Shown piece after piece: positions 36,899 through 44,186 of a stretch of 64,000 bases of DNA; within the stretch, counting starts at the first letter, position 1; each line of letters starts with the position of its first letter. Made by a program: the position numbers and the translations under genes. This DNA is from Nocardia cyriacigeorgica (lineage in GTDB: Bacteria; Actinomycetota; Actinomycetes; Mycobacteriales; Mycobacteriaceae): the NCBI RefSeq assembly GCF_010858045.1, contig NZ_JAAGVC010000003.1, positions 124,001 to 188,000 on the forward strand. Reading direction: 5' to 3'. The notes under the pieces are model-generated. The model did not search any database and was not told where the DNA came from. It worked only from the letters and a program-made list of their open reading frames with translations.

Positions 36899-37237
36899 TC
36901 AGTGACCCTGCTGGTCGGTGAGCTTGTGCCCGTGCATCGCCTTCACCCGGCGATGTTCGAGCGCGATAACGGCCACACCGCCGATCAGCAGGACGGCCGC
37001 GGCGATACCGCCGACGATCGCCCAGCCCTCATAGCCGTAGCCCGCCGCGGTCAAGGTCAGCGCGACGGCCACCAACCCGAGCGCGCACATCACGATGCCC
37101 GGCCAGTTGCGCACGTCCTCCATCGCCTCGCCCGCATGCGCGCGGGTGGTTCGGGTGTCGTCCGGGAAATGATGTTCGGGAACGTGCGGGGAGTCCCGGT
37201 GGAAACCCCTGGTCGAATCGTCGGGCCCGGCTGCCAT
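36899..37237 (-). CDS. UsfY-like membrane protein
   Basis: 112 residues. The N-terminal part HHFPDDTRTTRAHAGEAMEDVRNWPGIVMC matches the pattern of mycobacterial UsfY (DPVDHxRTTRPxAGExxxDxxxWPG). Two membrane helices follow (about 50-70 and 73-93), then EHRRVKAMHGH and a His/Gln-rich tail. In M. tuberculosis usfY lies upstream of rsbW-sigF and is stress-induced; its biochemical role is unknown. ATG at 37235-37237 behind GGAGAA. It is divergent from the 103-residue gene; GGGGTAC lies on its strand near 37300 but lacks a properly spaced -35 of SigF type. Confidence 0.75.
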   Translation of the reverse strand: MAAGPDDSTRGFHRDSPHVPEHHFPDDTRTTRAHAGEAMEDVRNWPGIVMCALGLVAVALTLTAAGYGYEGWAIVGGIAAAVLLIGGVAVIALEHRRVKAMHGHKLTDQQGH

Positions 37238-37366
37238 CGCGTTCTCCTTCCGGTCGATGATCCGGGGTGAGTGTCCGGATGGTGACACTGGCCGAGTACC
37301 CCGGGTTCGCCGAAACAATCGAGACGCCCGCCACCAGGGCATCGGCGGACAGCTGCCTGTCCGGTG

Positions 37367-37392
37367 GTTTGTCGCCGAACGGGCACGGGTAT
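37367..37392 (+). promoter_or_regulatory. GTTT-N16-GGGTAT promoter (SigF/SigB general-stress type)
   Basis: GTTT at 37367-37370 and GGGTAT at 37387-37392 are separated by exactly 16 bases, within the 15-17 of the actinobacterial SigF/SigB consensus. It points at the 103-residue gene at 37476, leaving a leader of about 80 bases. Confidence 0.7.
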
Positions 37393-37475
37393 CAAGTCGG
37401 CGAGCCGGTGCGATCGTCTCGACGGTTCGCTCATCGGTGACCGCTACGCACGCACCTACCGCGAGGAGGTTCGTC

Positions 37476-37787
37476 ATGAACGGTGGCCCATCGGCCGGTC
37501 CGGGACAGACCATGGTCACCACAAACCACGACGTCATCCGTCGCTGGGCCGAGAGGCGCGGCGCCAACCCGGCCACCATGCCCGGCAGCGACTACAACGG
37601 ACGCGTCGAAGTGTTGCGGTTCGACTTCCCGCGCTACGGCGGCGCGGGATTGCTGCCCGTCGACTGGGACGACTGGTTCGCCACCTTCGACGCACGTCAG
37701 CTGTGCTTCCGCTACCAGGAACGACGCCCCGACGGCAGCCCCAGCAACTTCTTCCGGCTGGAGCGTCCCGACCGACCAGTTCGGTGA
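37476..37787 (+). CDS. Conserved 103-residue protein, stress-type promoter
   Basis: Pattern TTNHDVIRRWAERRGANPATMPG...VEVLRFDFPRYGGAGLLPVDWDDWFATFDARQLCFRYQE...GSPSNFFRL matches a family of about 100 residues widespread in soil bacteria and sometimes mislabelled as 1,4-alpha-glucan branching enzyme. It is a small soluble alpha/beta protein without catalytic motifs I can name. ATG at 37476 behind GAGGAGG. A SigF/SigB-type promoter 80 bases upstream suggests general-stress expression, in keeping with the UsfY-like neighbour. Confidence 0.75.
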   Translation: MNGGPSAGPGQTMVTTNHDVIRRWAERRGANPATMPGSDYNGRVEVLRFDFPRYGGAGLLPVDWDDWFATFDARQLCFRYQERRPDGSPSNFFRLERPDRPVR

Positions 37788-37942
37788 GCGATCTCACTCG
37801 AGGTTTAGCAATCGGGCATACAGGGCACTACTGTTACCGGAAAGTTGCTCGAGAAAAGCTGAAAAGCGGAACATCGCGTCGGTCTGGGGATGCGAACCTC
37901 CGCGCCGCGATGCGCTCCGCGTATCTGCAAAGGATTTGAATA

Positions 37943-38653
37943 TTGAGCGCGAGCCTGATGATCGTGGAAGACGACGACAGGGTCCGAGGCGCACTGCGCC
38001 TGGCCATGGAGGACGAGGGCTACGACGTCGAAGAAGCCGAGGAGGCCGAGGACGCGCTCAACCATCTGCGCAGCAACGGCGTACCCGATGTGATGATCGT
38101 CGATCTGATGCTGGGCGGCATGGACGGGTTCACCTGCATCCGTGAGATCCGCCGCGATCACGACGTGCCCATCATCGTGGTCAGCGCCCGTGACGACACC
38201 CATGACGTGGTGGCGGCGCTGGAGGCCGGCGCCGACGACTTCGTCACCAAGCCCTTCGAGATCAAGGAGATCACCGCCCGGATGCGGGCGCTGCGTCGCC
38301 GCGCCCAGCTCTCGGCCGAGCGGGAAGCGCCGGTCGAAGTGGTGCTGGACGCCGATCCCGACGCGCCGCTGATCCTCGCCCCCGACGGTGGCGCGGTCCG
38401 CCGCGGCGACGAGGAGATCGCGCTGACGCTGACCGAGTTCCGCCTGCTGTGCGAGCTGGCCGAGGTGCCCGGCCGGGTGCTGAGCCGATCGGTGCTGCTC
38501 GAGCGGGTCTGGGACCGTGGTTTCTTCGGTGACGAGCGCATCGTCGATGTGCATATGCGCCGGTTGCGCACCAAGATCGAACGCGATCCGTCCGACCCCC
38601 GGATCGTGGTCACCGTGCGTGGCCTCGGTTACCGGCTCGACGTGCAACGCTGA
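37943..38653 (+). CDS. OmpR/PhoB-family response regulator
   Basis: 236 residues. Receiver domain: acidic pair EDDD (about 8-11), phosphoacceptor Asp in MIVDLMLGGMDG (about residue 54), Thr/Ser switch in IIVVSARDDTHD and Lys in VTKPFEIKE. The DNA-binding winged helix covers about 140-235 (ALTLTEFRLLCELAEVPGRVLSRSVLLERVW...RIVDVHMRRLRTKIE). TTG start at 37943 behind AAAGGA. It is encoded 23 bases before its sensor kinase. The ectoine operon follows on the same strand, with OmpR-spaced repeats in its promoter. Confidence 0.92.
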   Translation: MSASLMIVEDDDRVRGALRLAMEDEGYDVEEAEEAEDALNHLRSNGVPDVMIVDLMLGGMDGFTCIREIRRDHDVPIIVVSARDDTHDVVAALEAGADDFVTKPFEIKEITARMRALRRRAQLSAEREAPVEVVLDADPDAPLILAPDGGAVRRGDEEIALTLTEFRLLCELAEVPGRVLSRSVLLERVWDRGFFGDERIVDVHMRRLRTKIERDPSDPRIVVTVRGLGYRLDVQR

Positions 38654-38676
38654 GCGGGCCGCCCATCTCAGCGTCG

Positions 38677-39735
38677 ATGACGAACGCCGAACGCGTCCGC
38701 ACCCGGCTCGACCCTGGCGTGTGGAGCCTCCGCGGCCGGGTCACCATCGCCTTCGCGGCGACCTCGGGCCTGATGTCGCTCGCCCTGGTGCTGCTGGTCT
38801 TCGCCCGGTTGGGCGACGACGGCGTCACCCTCGGCGAGCGGGTCGTCAACCGCCCGGTGCTGGTGATCTGCTGCGCGCTGGTGGCCGCGATGCTCGGCGC
38901 CGCGGTCGGGATCTGGGTCGGGCGCCGCGTACTGCGACCACTGCGTGATGTCGCCGAGGCGGCAGCCAAGATCGCCTCCGGTGATCTCGGCATCCGCCTG
39001 CCCGACACCCACGACCAGGACCTGGCCAGCACCGTGGACTCGTTCAACCGGATGGTCGATTCGCTGCAACGGCGCATCGACCGCGAACACCGGCTGTTCG
39101 GCGACGTCAGCCATGAGCTGCGGACCCCGCTGACCACCCTCACCGCCAGCGTGGAGGTGTTGAACAGGCACCGCGACGATCTGCCCGAACGTTCGCGCAG
39201 GGCCTTGGCCCTGGTCACCGCCGAGGTCGATCACCTGCGACGGCTGCTCGACGACCTTCTGGCGCTGGCACGGGTCGAGGCGGGCATGCATCACGGTGAC
39301 GCCGACCCGCTGTCGGTGGCCGAGCTGCTCACCCACACCCTGCGCGACAGCAGGCACCCGGTGGAGCTGCTGACGGTCACCGAGGACGTCATCGTCCGCG
39401 GCCGCAAACTCGAACTCGAGCGCGCGGTGGTGAACCTGCTGGAGAACGCCGATCGGCACGGCGGGGGAGTGGTCGCGGTCACCGTGCACCGCGAGGGCGG
39501 CGACGCGGTCATTGCCGTCGATGACGCGGGCCCCGGCGTGCCACCGGCCGACCGCGATCGCATCTTCGAACGGTTCGCCACCGCGCGCACCAGCCGCCGC
39601 AAGGCCGACGGCGGTACCGGTATCGGACTGGCACTGGTGGCCGAAACGGTCGCCACCCACAAGGGCACGGTGGCATGCGGCGCCCGCCCCGGCGGCGGCG
39701 CCCGATTCACCATTCGCTTGCCCGCCATCGAGTGA
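38677..39735 (+). CDS. Sensor histidine kinase
   Basis: 352 residues with two membrane helices (about 22-45 and 65-88) and almost no extracytoplasmic domain between them (about 20 residues), so it probably senses the membrane or an intramembrane cue. A HAMP domain follows (RRVLRPLRDVAEAAAKIASGDLGIRLPD), then the phosphoacceptor in DVSHELRTPLTTL (about His146), N-box LENADRHGG, and G-boxes DDAGPGVPP and GGTGIGLALV. It is the partner of the preceding response regulator. It stops 144 bases before ectA. Confidence 0.92.
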   Translation: MTNAERVRTRLDPGVWSLRGRVTIAFAATSGLMSLALVLLVFARLGDDGVTLGERVVNRPVLVICCALVAAMLGAAVGIWVGRRVLRPLRDVAEAAAKIASGDLGIRLPDTHDQDLASTVDSFNRMVDSLQRRIDREHRLFGDVSHELRTPLTTLTASVEVLNRHRDDLPERSRRALALVTAEVDHLRRLLDDLLALARVEAGMHHGDADPLSVAELLTHTLRDSRHPVELLTVTEDVIVRGRKLELERAVVNLLENADRHGGGVVAVTVHREGGDAVIAVDDAGPGVPPADRDRIFERFATARTSRRKADGGTGIGLALVAETVATHKGTVACGARPGGGARFTIRLPAIE

Positions 39736-39791
39736 ATTGAAACGTGAGGTATATCCCGAAATTGCGGAGTTCATGAACGGCGTCACACGGC

Positions 39792-39809
39792 CGTAACACA
39801 ATCGTAAAG
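39792..39809 (+). promoter_or_regulatory. 11-bp-spaced direct repeats upstream of ectA
   Basis: CGTAACA (39792-39798) and CGTAAAG (39803-39809) start exactly 11 bases apart, one helical turn, the usual geometry for an OmpR/PhoB-class dimer. A third copy CGTAAGC starts at 39839. They lie 70-90 bases before the ectA start. The response regulator gene immediately upstream is the natural candidate to bind them. TAAAGT within the second repeat could also serve as a -10. Confidence 0.5.
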
Positions 39810-39879
39810 TCCTCGACCAGGTCAGCTCAAAGTTCATTCGTAAGCCTGGGAAAGTACTGAACATCGACCTCGGAGTTGT

Positions 39880-40479
39880 ATGTCAACGCAAGCTTTGCCC
39901 ACACAGACCGACGACCCAGCGCGCGTCGATTCCGCGGCGACCCGTTCCGGATCGCACCGGCAGCCCGCCGGCGCCCCGGTTCTGCGGACCCCGGAAATTC
40001 GCGACGGGGCGCGCATGTGGGGTATCGCGAAGGATTCGCAGGTGCTGGACACCAATTCCAGCTACGCGTATCTGCTGTGGTGCCGCGATTTCGCCGCCAC
40101 CTCGGTGGTCGCCGAGGTGGACGGGCGGGTCGTCGGCTTCGTGATCGGGTATCTGCGCCCGGAGTCCCCGCGTACCGTGTTCGTCTGGCAGGTCGCCGTC
40201 GATCATGATCAGCGTGGCCGCGGACTCGGCGTCGCGATGCTGGATCGCTTGGTGGACAACCTGATCGACGCCGACGGACACGGCGTCGACGCCCTGGAGA
40301 CGACCGTCTCACCGGACAACCCGGCCTCCATCGCGATGTTCGCCGCACTGGCGCGGCGCCGCGGCGCGGAGATGACCAAGACCGAGTTGTTCACTCCCGG
40401 CGATTTTCCCGACAGCCATATCGCCGAGGACCTGTACCGAATCGCACCGATCGCCCGTAAAACTGAAAGGGATCTATGA
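39880..40479 (+). CDS. ectA: L-2,4-diaminobutyrate acetyltransferase EctA
   Basis: 199 residues, GNAT fold. It transfers acetyl from acetyl-CoA to the 4-amino group of L-2,4-diaminobutyrate, the second step of ectoine synthesis. Conserved elements are LDTNSSYAYLLWCRDFAATSVVAE (substrate side), VWQVAVDHDQRGRGLGVAML (acetyl-CoA pyrophosphate loop Q/R-x-x-G-x-G) and VSPDNPASIAMFAAL. ATG at 39880 behind CGGAG. First gene of ectABCD; it overlaps ectB by four bases (ATGA). Confidence 0.95.
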   Translation: MSTQALPTQTDDPARVDSAATRSGSHRQPAGAPVLRTPEIRDGARMWGIAKDSQVLDTNSSYAYLLWCRDFAATSVVAEVDGRVVGFVIGYLRPESPRTVFVWQVAVDHDQRGRGLGVAMLDRLVDNLIDADGHGVDALETTVSPDNPASIAMFAALARRRGAEMTKTELFTPGDFPDSHIAEDLYRIAPIARKTERDL

Positions 40480-41741
40480 TGATCACCGCTGACACGACGA
40501 TCTTCGACGCACTGGAATCGAATGTGCGTGGCTACTGCCGCTCCTGGCCCACGGTTTTCGAAACCGCGAAAGGTGCCTGGCTGCGTGACGAAGAAGGCAA
40601 GGATTTTCTCGATTTCTTCGCCGGCGCCGGCGCCCTGAACTACGGGCACAACAATCCCATCCTCAAGAAAGCCCTGATCGATTACATCGCCTCCGACGGC
40701 GTGACCCACGGGCTCGATATGTCCACCGTCGCCAAGCGGAAACTGCTGGAAACCGTGCGTGACACGCTGCTGGCTCCGCGCGGACTGGACTACAAGGTGC
40801 AGTTCCCCGGACCGACGGGCGCCAATGCCGTCGAGGCCGCGTTGAAGCTGGCCCGCAAGGTCACCGGCCGCCAGACCGTGCTCAGCTTCACCAACGCTTT
40901 CCACGGCATGACCCTCGGCGCGCTGTCGGTGACCGGTAACGCCGCCAAGCGCGCGGGTGCGGGCGTGCCGCTCAACCACGCCACCCCCATGCCCTACGAC
41001 GGCTACTTCGACGGCACCACCGCCGATTTCCAGTGGATGGAGCGGGTGCTCGACGACTCGTCCTCGGGCTTCGACCGGCCCGCGGCGGTCATCGTGGAGA
41101 CCGTGCAGGGCGAAGGCGGCGTGAATCTGGCGCGGGCGGAGTGGCTGCGGCACCTGGCCAGCCTGTGTGAGGCGCGCGGCATCCTGCTCATCGTCGACGA
41201 TGTGCAGATGGGTTGCGGGCGCACCGGCCCGTTCTTCTCCTTCGAATCGGCGGGCATCACCCCCGATATCGTCACGCTGTCCAAGTCGATCGGCGGTTAC
41301 GGCCTGCCGATGGCGCTGGTGCTGTTCAAGCCCGAACACGACGTCTGGGCCCCCGGCGAGCACAACGGCACCTTCCGCGGCAACAACCCCTCTTTCGTGA
41401 CCGCCCAGGTGGCGCTGGAGCACTACTGGTCCGATGGCGCGCTGCAAGCCGCCACCGAGGCCAAGGGCGAGCAGATTGCCCAGGCCTTCGGCGCGATCAG
41501 CGAGGGCCTGCCGGGCATTTCGACACGCGGCCGTGGCCTCGTGCACGGCCTGGTCTTCGACGACGCCTCGCAGGCGGGCAAGGTCTGCCAGGTCGCCTTC
41601 GAACGCGGTCTGCTGGCCGAGACCTCCGGCGCCTCCGACGAGGTCGTGAAGCTCCTGCCCCCCTTGACCATCACCGAGGACGAGCTCGACCATGGATTGC
41701 AGATCTTGACCGGCGCAGTCCACACCGTCTGCGGCGCCTGA
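40476..41741 (+). CDS. ectB: Diaminobutyrate-2-oxoglutarate transaminase EctB
   Basis: 421-residue class III PLP aminotransferase converting aspartate-semialdehyde and glutamate to L-2,4-diaminobutyrate, the committed step of ectoine synthesis. PLP lysine K270 in LSKSIGGYGLP, the metal-like IVDDVQMGCGRTG motif, and the EctB-specific N-terminus FESNVRGYCRSWPTVF-type region with FFAGAGALNYGHNNP. Length is normal. ATG overlaps the ectA stop; a second ATG follows at 40479. Confidence 0.95.
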   Translation: MMITADTTIFDALESNVRGYCRSWPTVFETAKGAWLRDEEGKDFLDFFAGAGALNYGHNNPILKKALIDYIASDGVTHGLDMSTVAKRKLLETVRDTLLAPRGLDYKVQFPGPTGANAVEAALKLARKVTGRQTVLSFTNAFHGMTLGALSVTGNAAKRAGAGVPLNHATPMPYDGYFDGTTADFQWMERVLDDSSSGFDRPAAVIVETVQGEGGVNLARAEWLRHLASLCEARGILLIVDDVQMGCGRTGPFFSFESAGITPDIVTLSKSIGGYGLPMALVLFKPEHDVWAPGEHNGTFRGNNPSFVTAQVALEHYWSDGALQAATEAKGEQIAQAFGAISEGLPGISTRGRGLVHGLVFDDASQAGKVCQVAFERGLLAETSGASDEVVKLLPPLTITEDELDHGLQILTGAVHTVCGA

Positions 41742-41752
41742 GGAGGCCAACC

Positions 41753-42148
41753 ATGATCGTGCGTACCACCGAAGAAATCACCGGAACCGACCGTGATGTG
41801 GCCGGCACCGGCTGGCGCAGCAAGCGGATCGTGCTCGGCGGCGACCGGGTGGGGTTCTCCTTCCACGAGACCACCATCGAGGCAGGCACCACCCACGTCT
41901 TCCACTACCAGAACCACGTCGAAGCGGTCTGGCTGGTCGAGGGCGAGGGCACGCTGACCGATCTGACCAACAATCAGACCTACGAACTGGGCCCCGGTTC
42001 GATGTATCTGCTCGACGGCCATGAAAAGCACCAGCTCGAGGTGCGTACCCGGATGCGCATGATGTGCGTGTTCAATCCGCCGGTCACCGGGCAGGAGGTT
42101 CACGACGAGAACGGCGTCTATCCGTTGGTCGCCGTTCCGGCCAGCTGA
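41753..42148 (+). CDS. ectC: Ectoine synthase EctC
   Basis: 131-residue cupin that cyclises N-gamma-acetyl-diaminobutyrate to ectoine. It opens MIVRTTEEITGTDRDV and contains GWRSKRIVL, the cupin strand FHYQNHVEAVWLVEGEGTLTDL, and LDGHEKHQLEVRT with the metal-proximal His and Glu residues. ATG at 41753 behind AGGAGG, 11 bases after ectB. Confidence 0.95.
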   Translation: MIVRTTEEITGTDRDVAGTGWRSKRIVLGGDRVGFSFHETTIEAGTTHVFHYQNHVEAVWLVEGEGTLTDLTNNQTYELGPGSMYLLDGHEKHQLEVRTRMRMMCVFNPPVTGQEVHDENGVYPLVAVPAS

Positions 42149-42162
42149 GAAAGGACGCGACG

Positions 42163-43035
42163 TTGGCACATAATCGGATCGATCACTACCCGACCCGCAC
42201 CCCGGAACCGGCGCCGCACCTCGAGCGCCACGACGCGACGGTGTGGGGTCGAATCGAGGCACCCGAGCTCGCCGGATTCGACACCGACGGGTACACGATC
42301 CTGGACCAGTTGATCTCCCCGGAGGAAGTCGCGCGCTTCGCCCGGGAGATCGACCGGCTCGCCGGCGATCCCGCACTGCGCGGCGACGAGCGGGTGATCG
42401 TGGAGAAATCCTCGAATCAGGTGCGGTCGGTGTTCGAGGTGCACCGGCTCAGTTCCGCGATCGCGGAACTGGCGGCCGAGCCGCGGGTCGCGGGCCTGGC
42501 CCGGCAGATCCTCGGGTCGGAGGTCTACCTGCATCAGAGCCGGGTGAACTACCTGCCCGGCTTTGGCGGGACGGGCTTCTACTGGCACTCCGATTTCGAG
42601 ACCTGGCACGCCGAAGACGGCATGCCGTCACCGCGTGCGGTCAGCATCTCCATCGCGCTGACCGACAACTACCCGTTCAACGGCAGCCTGATGGTGATGC
42701 CGGGTTCGCACCGCACCTTCGTGCCGTGCCAAGGTGCGACACCGGCCGACCACTATCGGGAATCGTTGCGGGAGCAGCAGATCGGGGTCCCGTCCCAGGC
42801 CGATATCGAAGACTTGGCGCACAAGTACGGTATCGCGCAGTTCACCGGGCGGGCCGGGTCGGCGCTGGTGTTCGATTCGAACATCATGCACGGGTCGGCC
42901 AACAACATCACGCCGTTCCCACGTTCGAACATCTTCCTGGTGTTCAACAGCGTGGAGAACACCCTGGAGGAGCCGTTCGCGGCTCCGGCGCGGCGCCCGA
43001 CCTACATCGCCAGCCGCGATTTCACGCCGATCTGA
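42163..43035 (+). CDS. ectD: Ectoine 5-hydroxylase EctD
   Basis: 290-residue Fe(II)/2-oxoglutarate dioxygenase turning ectoine into 5-hydroxyectoine. The iron triad is His142 and Asp144 (FYWHSDFETWH) and His243 (IMHGSANN). The EctD signature from F-x-W-H-S-D-F-E-T-W-H-x-E-D-G-M-P is intact. The best start is TTG 42163 (product begins AHNRIDHYPTR), preceded by AAAGGA, 14 bases after ectC. No aspartokinase (ask_ect) or EctR gene is attached. A hairpin at 43056-43086 ends the operon. Confidence 0.95.
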   Translation: MAHNRIDHYPTRTPEPAPHLERHDATVWGRIEAPELAGFDTDGYTILDQLISPEEVARFAREIDRLAGDPALRGDERVIVEKSSNQVRSVFEVHRLSSAIAELAAEPRVAGLARQILGSEVYLHQSRVNYLPGFGGTGFYWHSDFETWHAEDGMPSPRAVSISIALTDNYPFNGSLMVMPGSHRTFVPCQGATPADHYRESLREQQIGVPSQADIEDLAHKYGIAQFTGRAGSALVFDSNIMHGSANNITPFPRSNIFLVFNSVENTLEEPFAAPARRPTYIASRDFTPI

Positions 43036-43055
43036 GCCAACGGTCGCGTCCTGAC

Positions 43056-43086
43056 GGCGGCGGGAAGGCGATCCCTTCCCGCCGCC
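43056..43086. terminator. Bidirectional hairpin between ectD and erm
   Basis: Arms GGCGGCGGGAAGG (43056-43068) and CCTTCCCGCCGCC (43074-43086) pair perfectly around CGATC. It sits between the convergent ends of ectD (43035) and the erm gene (43095), 20 and 8 bases away, so it can end both transcripts. Confidence 0.8.
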
Positions 43087-43094
43087 GCCGCGTG

Positions 43095-43910
43095 TCAGCG
43101 CGGGTGTGCGGGCAGCCGGCGCAACTGCTGGTACAGGGTGATCCAGCTGTCCGGGTGCACCAGCCCGACCGGTTCGTCGGTCTCGATTCCCGCCGCGGCG
43201 CAGGCCTTGCGGACCGCGGTGGCGGGGTAGCGCCGGCGTAGCGAGGCCGCCAGCGATCCGCCGACGCCGGAGAAGCCGAGTTCGACCATCGTGCGATAGC
43301 CGGCGGTTTCCGGTCGGGTCAGCAGCGGCTGCGGGCGCCGCGCGAGGCGCAGCACCGCGGCATCGACCCGGGGGACCGGCTCGAAGCTGCTGCGACGGAC
43401 GTGCGGGCCGAGCGTCATCGTCGTCGCGGGCCAGTGAGCGACGGTGAGCTTGCTCCACCGGCCGTAATCGCCGGAGTGCTTACGCGCGAACTCCCGTTGG
43501 GTGAGCAGCGTCGCCGAGGTGAGCCGCTCGGCGTCCAGGCACCAGCGCAGGATGTCGGTGCTGATGCCGAACGGAATATTGGCGACCACCGCGAACGGCC
43601 GATCCGGTGCGCTCGCGCGGCGGAAGTCGTTGTGGATCACCCGGATTCGCGGATCGCCCGCGTATCGGGCATGCAGCCGTCGCGCGTAATAGCGGTCCTT
43701 TTCGTAGGCGATCACTCGATACCCGTGATCGAGCAGCTGACGGGTCAGCATGCCGTCACCGGCGCCGATCTCGAGCACCGTATCGCCTGCGCGGACGCGG
43801 GCCGCGCGGACGACGGCCTGCGCGGCCCGCGCGTCGACGAGAAAATTCTGCGACAGCTGCTTGCGCGTGCTGGTGCCCCTGGCATGCGAGGGGAAACGTG
43901 TGCGGGACAT
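43095..43910 (-). CDS. erm: 23S rRNA (adenine-N6)-methyltransferase, Erm family
   Basis: 271 residues, close in plan to actinobacterial Erm enzymes that methylate A2058 of 23S rRNA and give macrolide-lincosamide-streptogramin B resistance. The opening TRKQLSQNFLVDARAA (QNF at 21-23), SAM motif LEIGAGDGMLT (46-56), E70, HND (93-95) and catalytic NIPF (111-114) are all present. Family alternative is KsgA, but the short basic N-terminus, NIPF rather than NxPY, and the Arg-rich C-terminus fit Erm. ATG at 43910 behind GGAGGA, which lies in a small hairpin. A 33-codon ORF precedes it by 122 bases. Confidence 0.88.
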   Translation of the reverse strand: MSRTRFPSHARGTSTRKQLSQNFLVDARAAQAVVRAARVRAGDTVLEIGAGDGMLTRQLLDHGYRVIAYEKDRYYARRLHARYAGDPRIRVIHNDFRRASAPDRPFAVVANIPFGISTDILRWCLDAERLTSATLLTQREFARKHSGDYGRWSKLTVAHWPATTMTLGPHVRRSSFEPVPRVDAAVLRLARRPQPLLTRPETAGYRTMVELGFSGVGGSLAASLRRRYPATAVRKACAAAGIETDEPVGLVHPDSWITLYQQLRRLPAHPR

Positions 43911-44032
43911 GGGAGTCCTCCGAATGGAGTGGACGAATCGGAACGCGTGATTCGCCCGGACCCATGCCAGGGCACGTGGAGACGACGGTTACCAGAACCG
44001 CGGGTGAGTGTTCGCTGGGATCGGCGGTCTGG
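43911..44032 (-). promoter_or_regulatory. erm leader region with ribosome-binding-site hairpin
   Basis: In transcript sense, CTCC-ATTC-GGAG (plus-strand 43918-43929) folds so that the GGAG of the erm Shine-Dalgarno is paired. Upstream, CGAATC and GATTCG form another inverted repeat around nine bases, and CCAGA/TCTGG pairs across the first 45 bases after the upstream ORF. Such alternative stems between a leader peptide and an erm start are typical of translational attenuators. Actual folding was not computed. Confidence 0.5.
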
Positions 44033-44134
44033 TCAGCGCGCGATGCGGTGCACCGGCAGAGCCCGGGCCACCGTGCGCAGGCGGATGAAGTACACGGCCG
44101 CGCACGCCGCGTGCCGACATGTGATGCCACTCAT
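44033..44134 (-). CDS. 33-residue leader peptide of erm
   Basis: ATG at 44132-44134; stop TGA at 44033-44035. The peptide starts MSGITCRHAACAA, has two Cys, then YFIRLRTVARALP and ends HRIAR. Arg18-Leu19-Arg20 is the plus-x-plus motif that stalls ribosomes when a macrolide or ketolide is bound, as in the ErmD-type leader that contains MRLR. There is no Shine-Dalgarno, but a -10-like TACGGT lies 7 bases upstream of the ATG, so the mRNA may be leaderless. It lies on the same strand just upstream of erm. Confidence 0.6.
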   Translation of the reverse strand: MSGITCRHAACAAVYFIRLRTVARALPVHRIAR

Positions 44135-44141
44135 GACGCCC

Positions 44142-44147
44142 ACCGTA
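44142..44147 (-). promoter_or_regulatory. -10 element for a leaderless erm leader transcript
   Basis: TACGGT on the minus strand, 7 bases before the ATG of the leader peptide; TGGACG lies 18 bases further upstream as a possible -35, with GAATTC just beyond it. The spacing puts transcription start at the A of the ATG. Confidence 0.5.
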
Positions 44148-44186
44148 GACGGGCGTTCCATGCCACGTCCACCGAATTCCCGGCGT

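Noticed and set aside
37290..37320. SigF-type promoter for the UsfY-like gene on the minus strand
   Set aside because: GTTT and GGGTAC are present but only about 11 bases apart, too close for the consensus.
43095..43910. KsgA/RsmA 16S rRNA dimethylase
   Set aside because: The catalytic motif is NIPF, the N-terminus is short and basic, and the leader ORF arrangement fits Erm; housekeeping KsgA genes usually lie beside ispE in actinobacteria.
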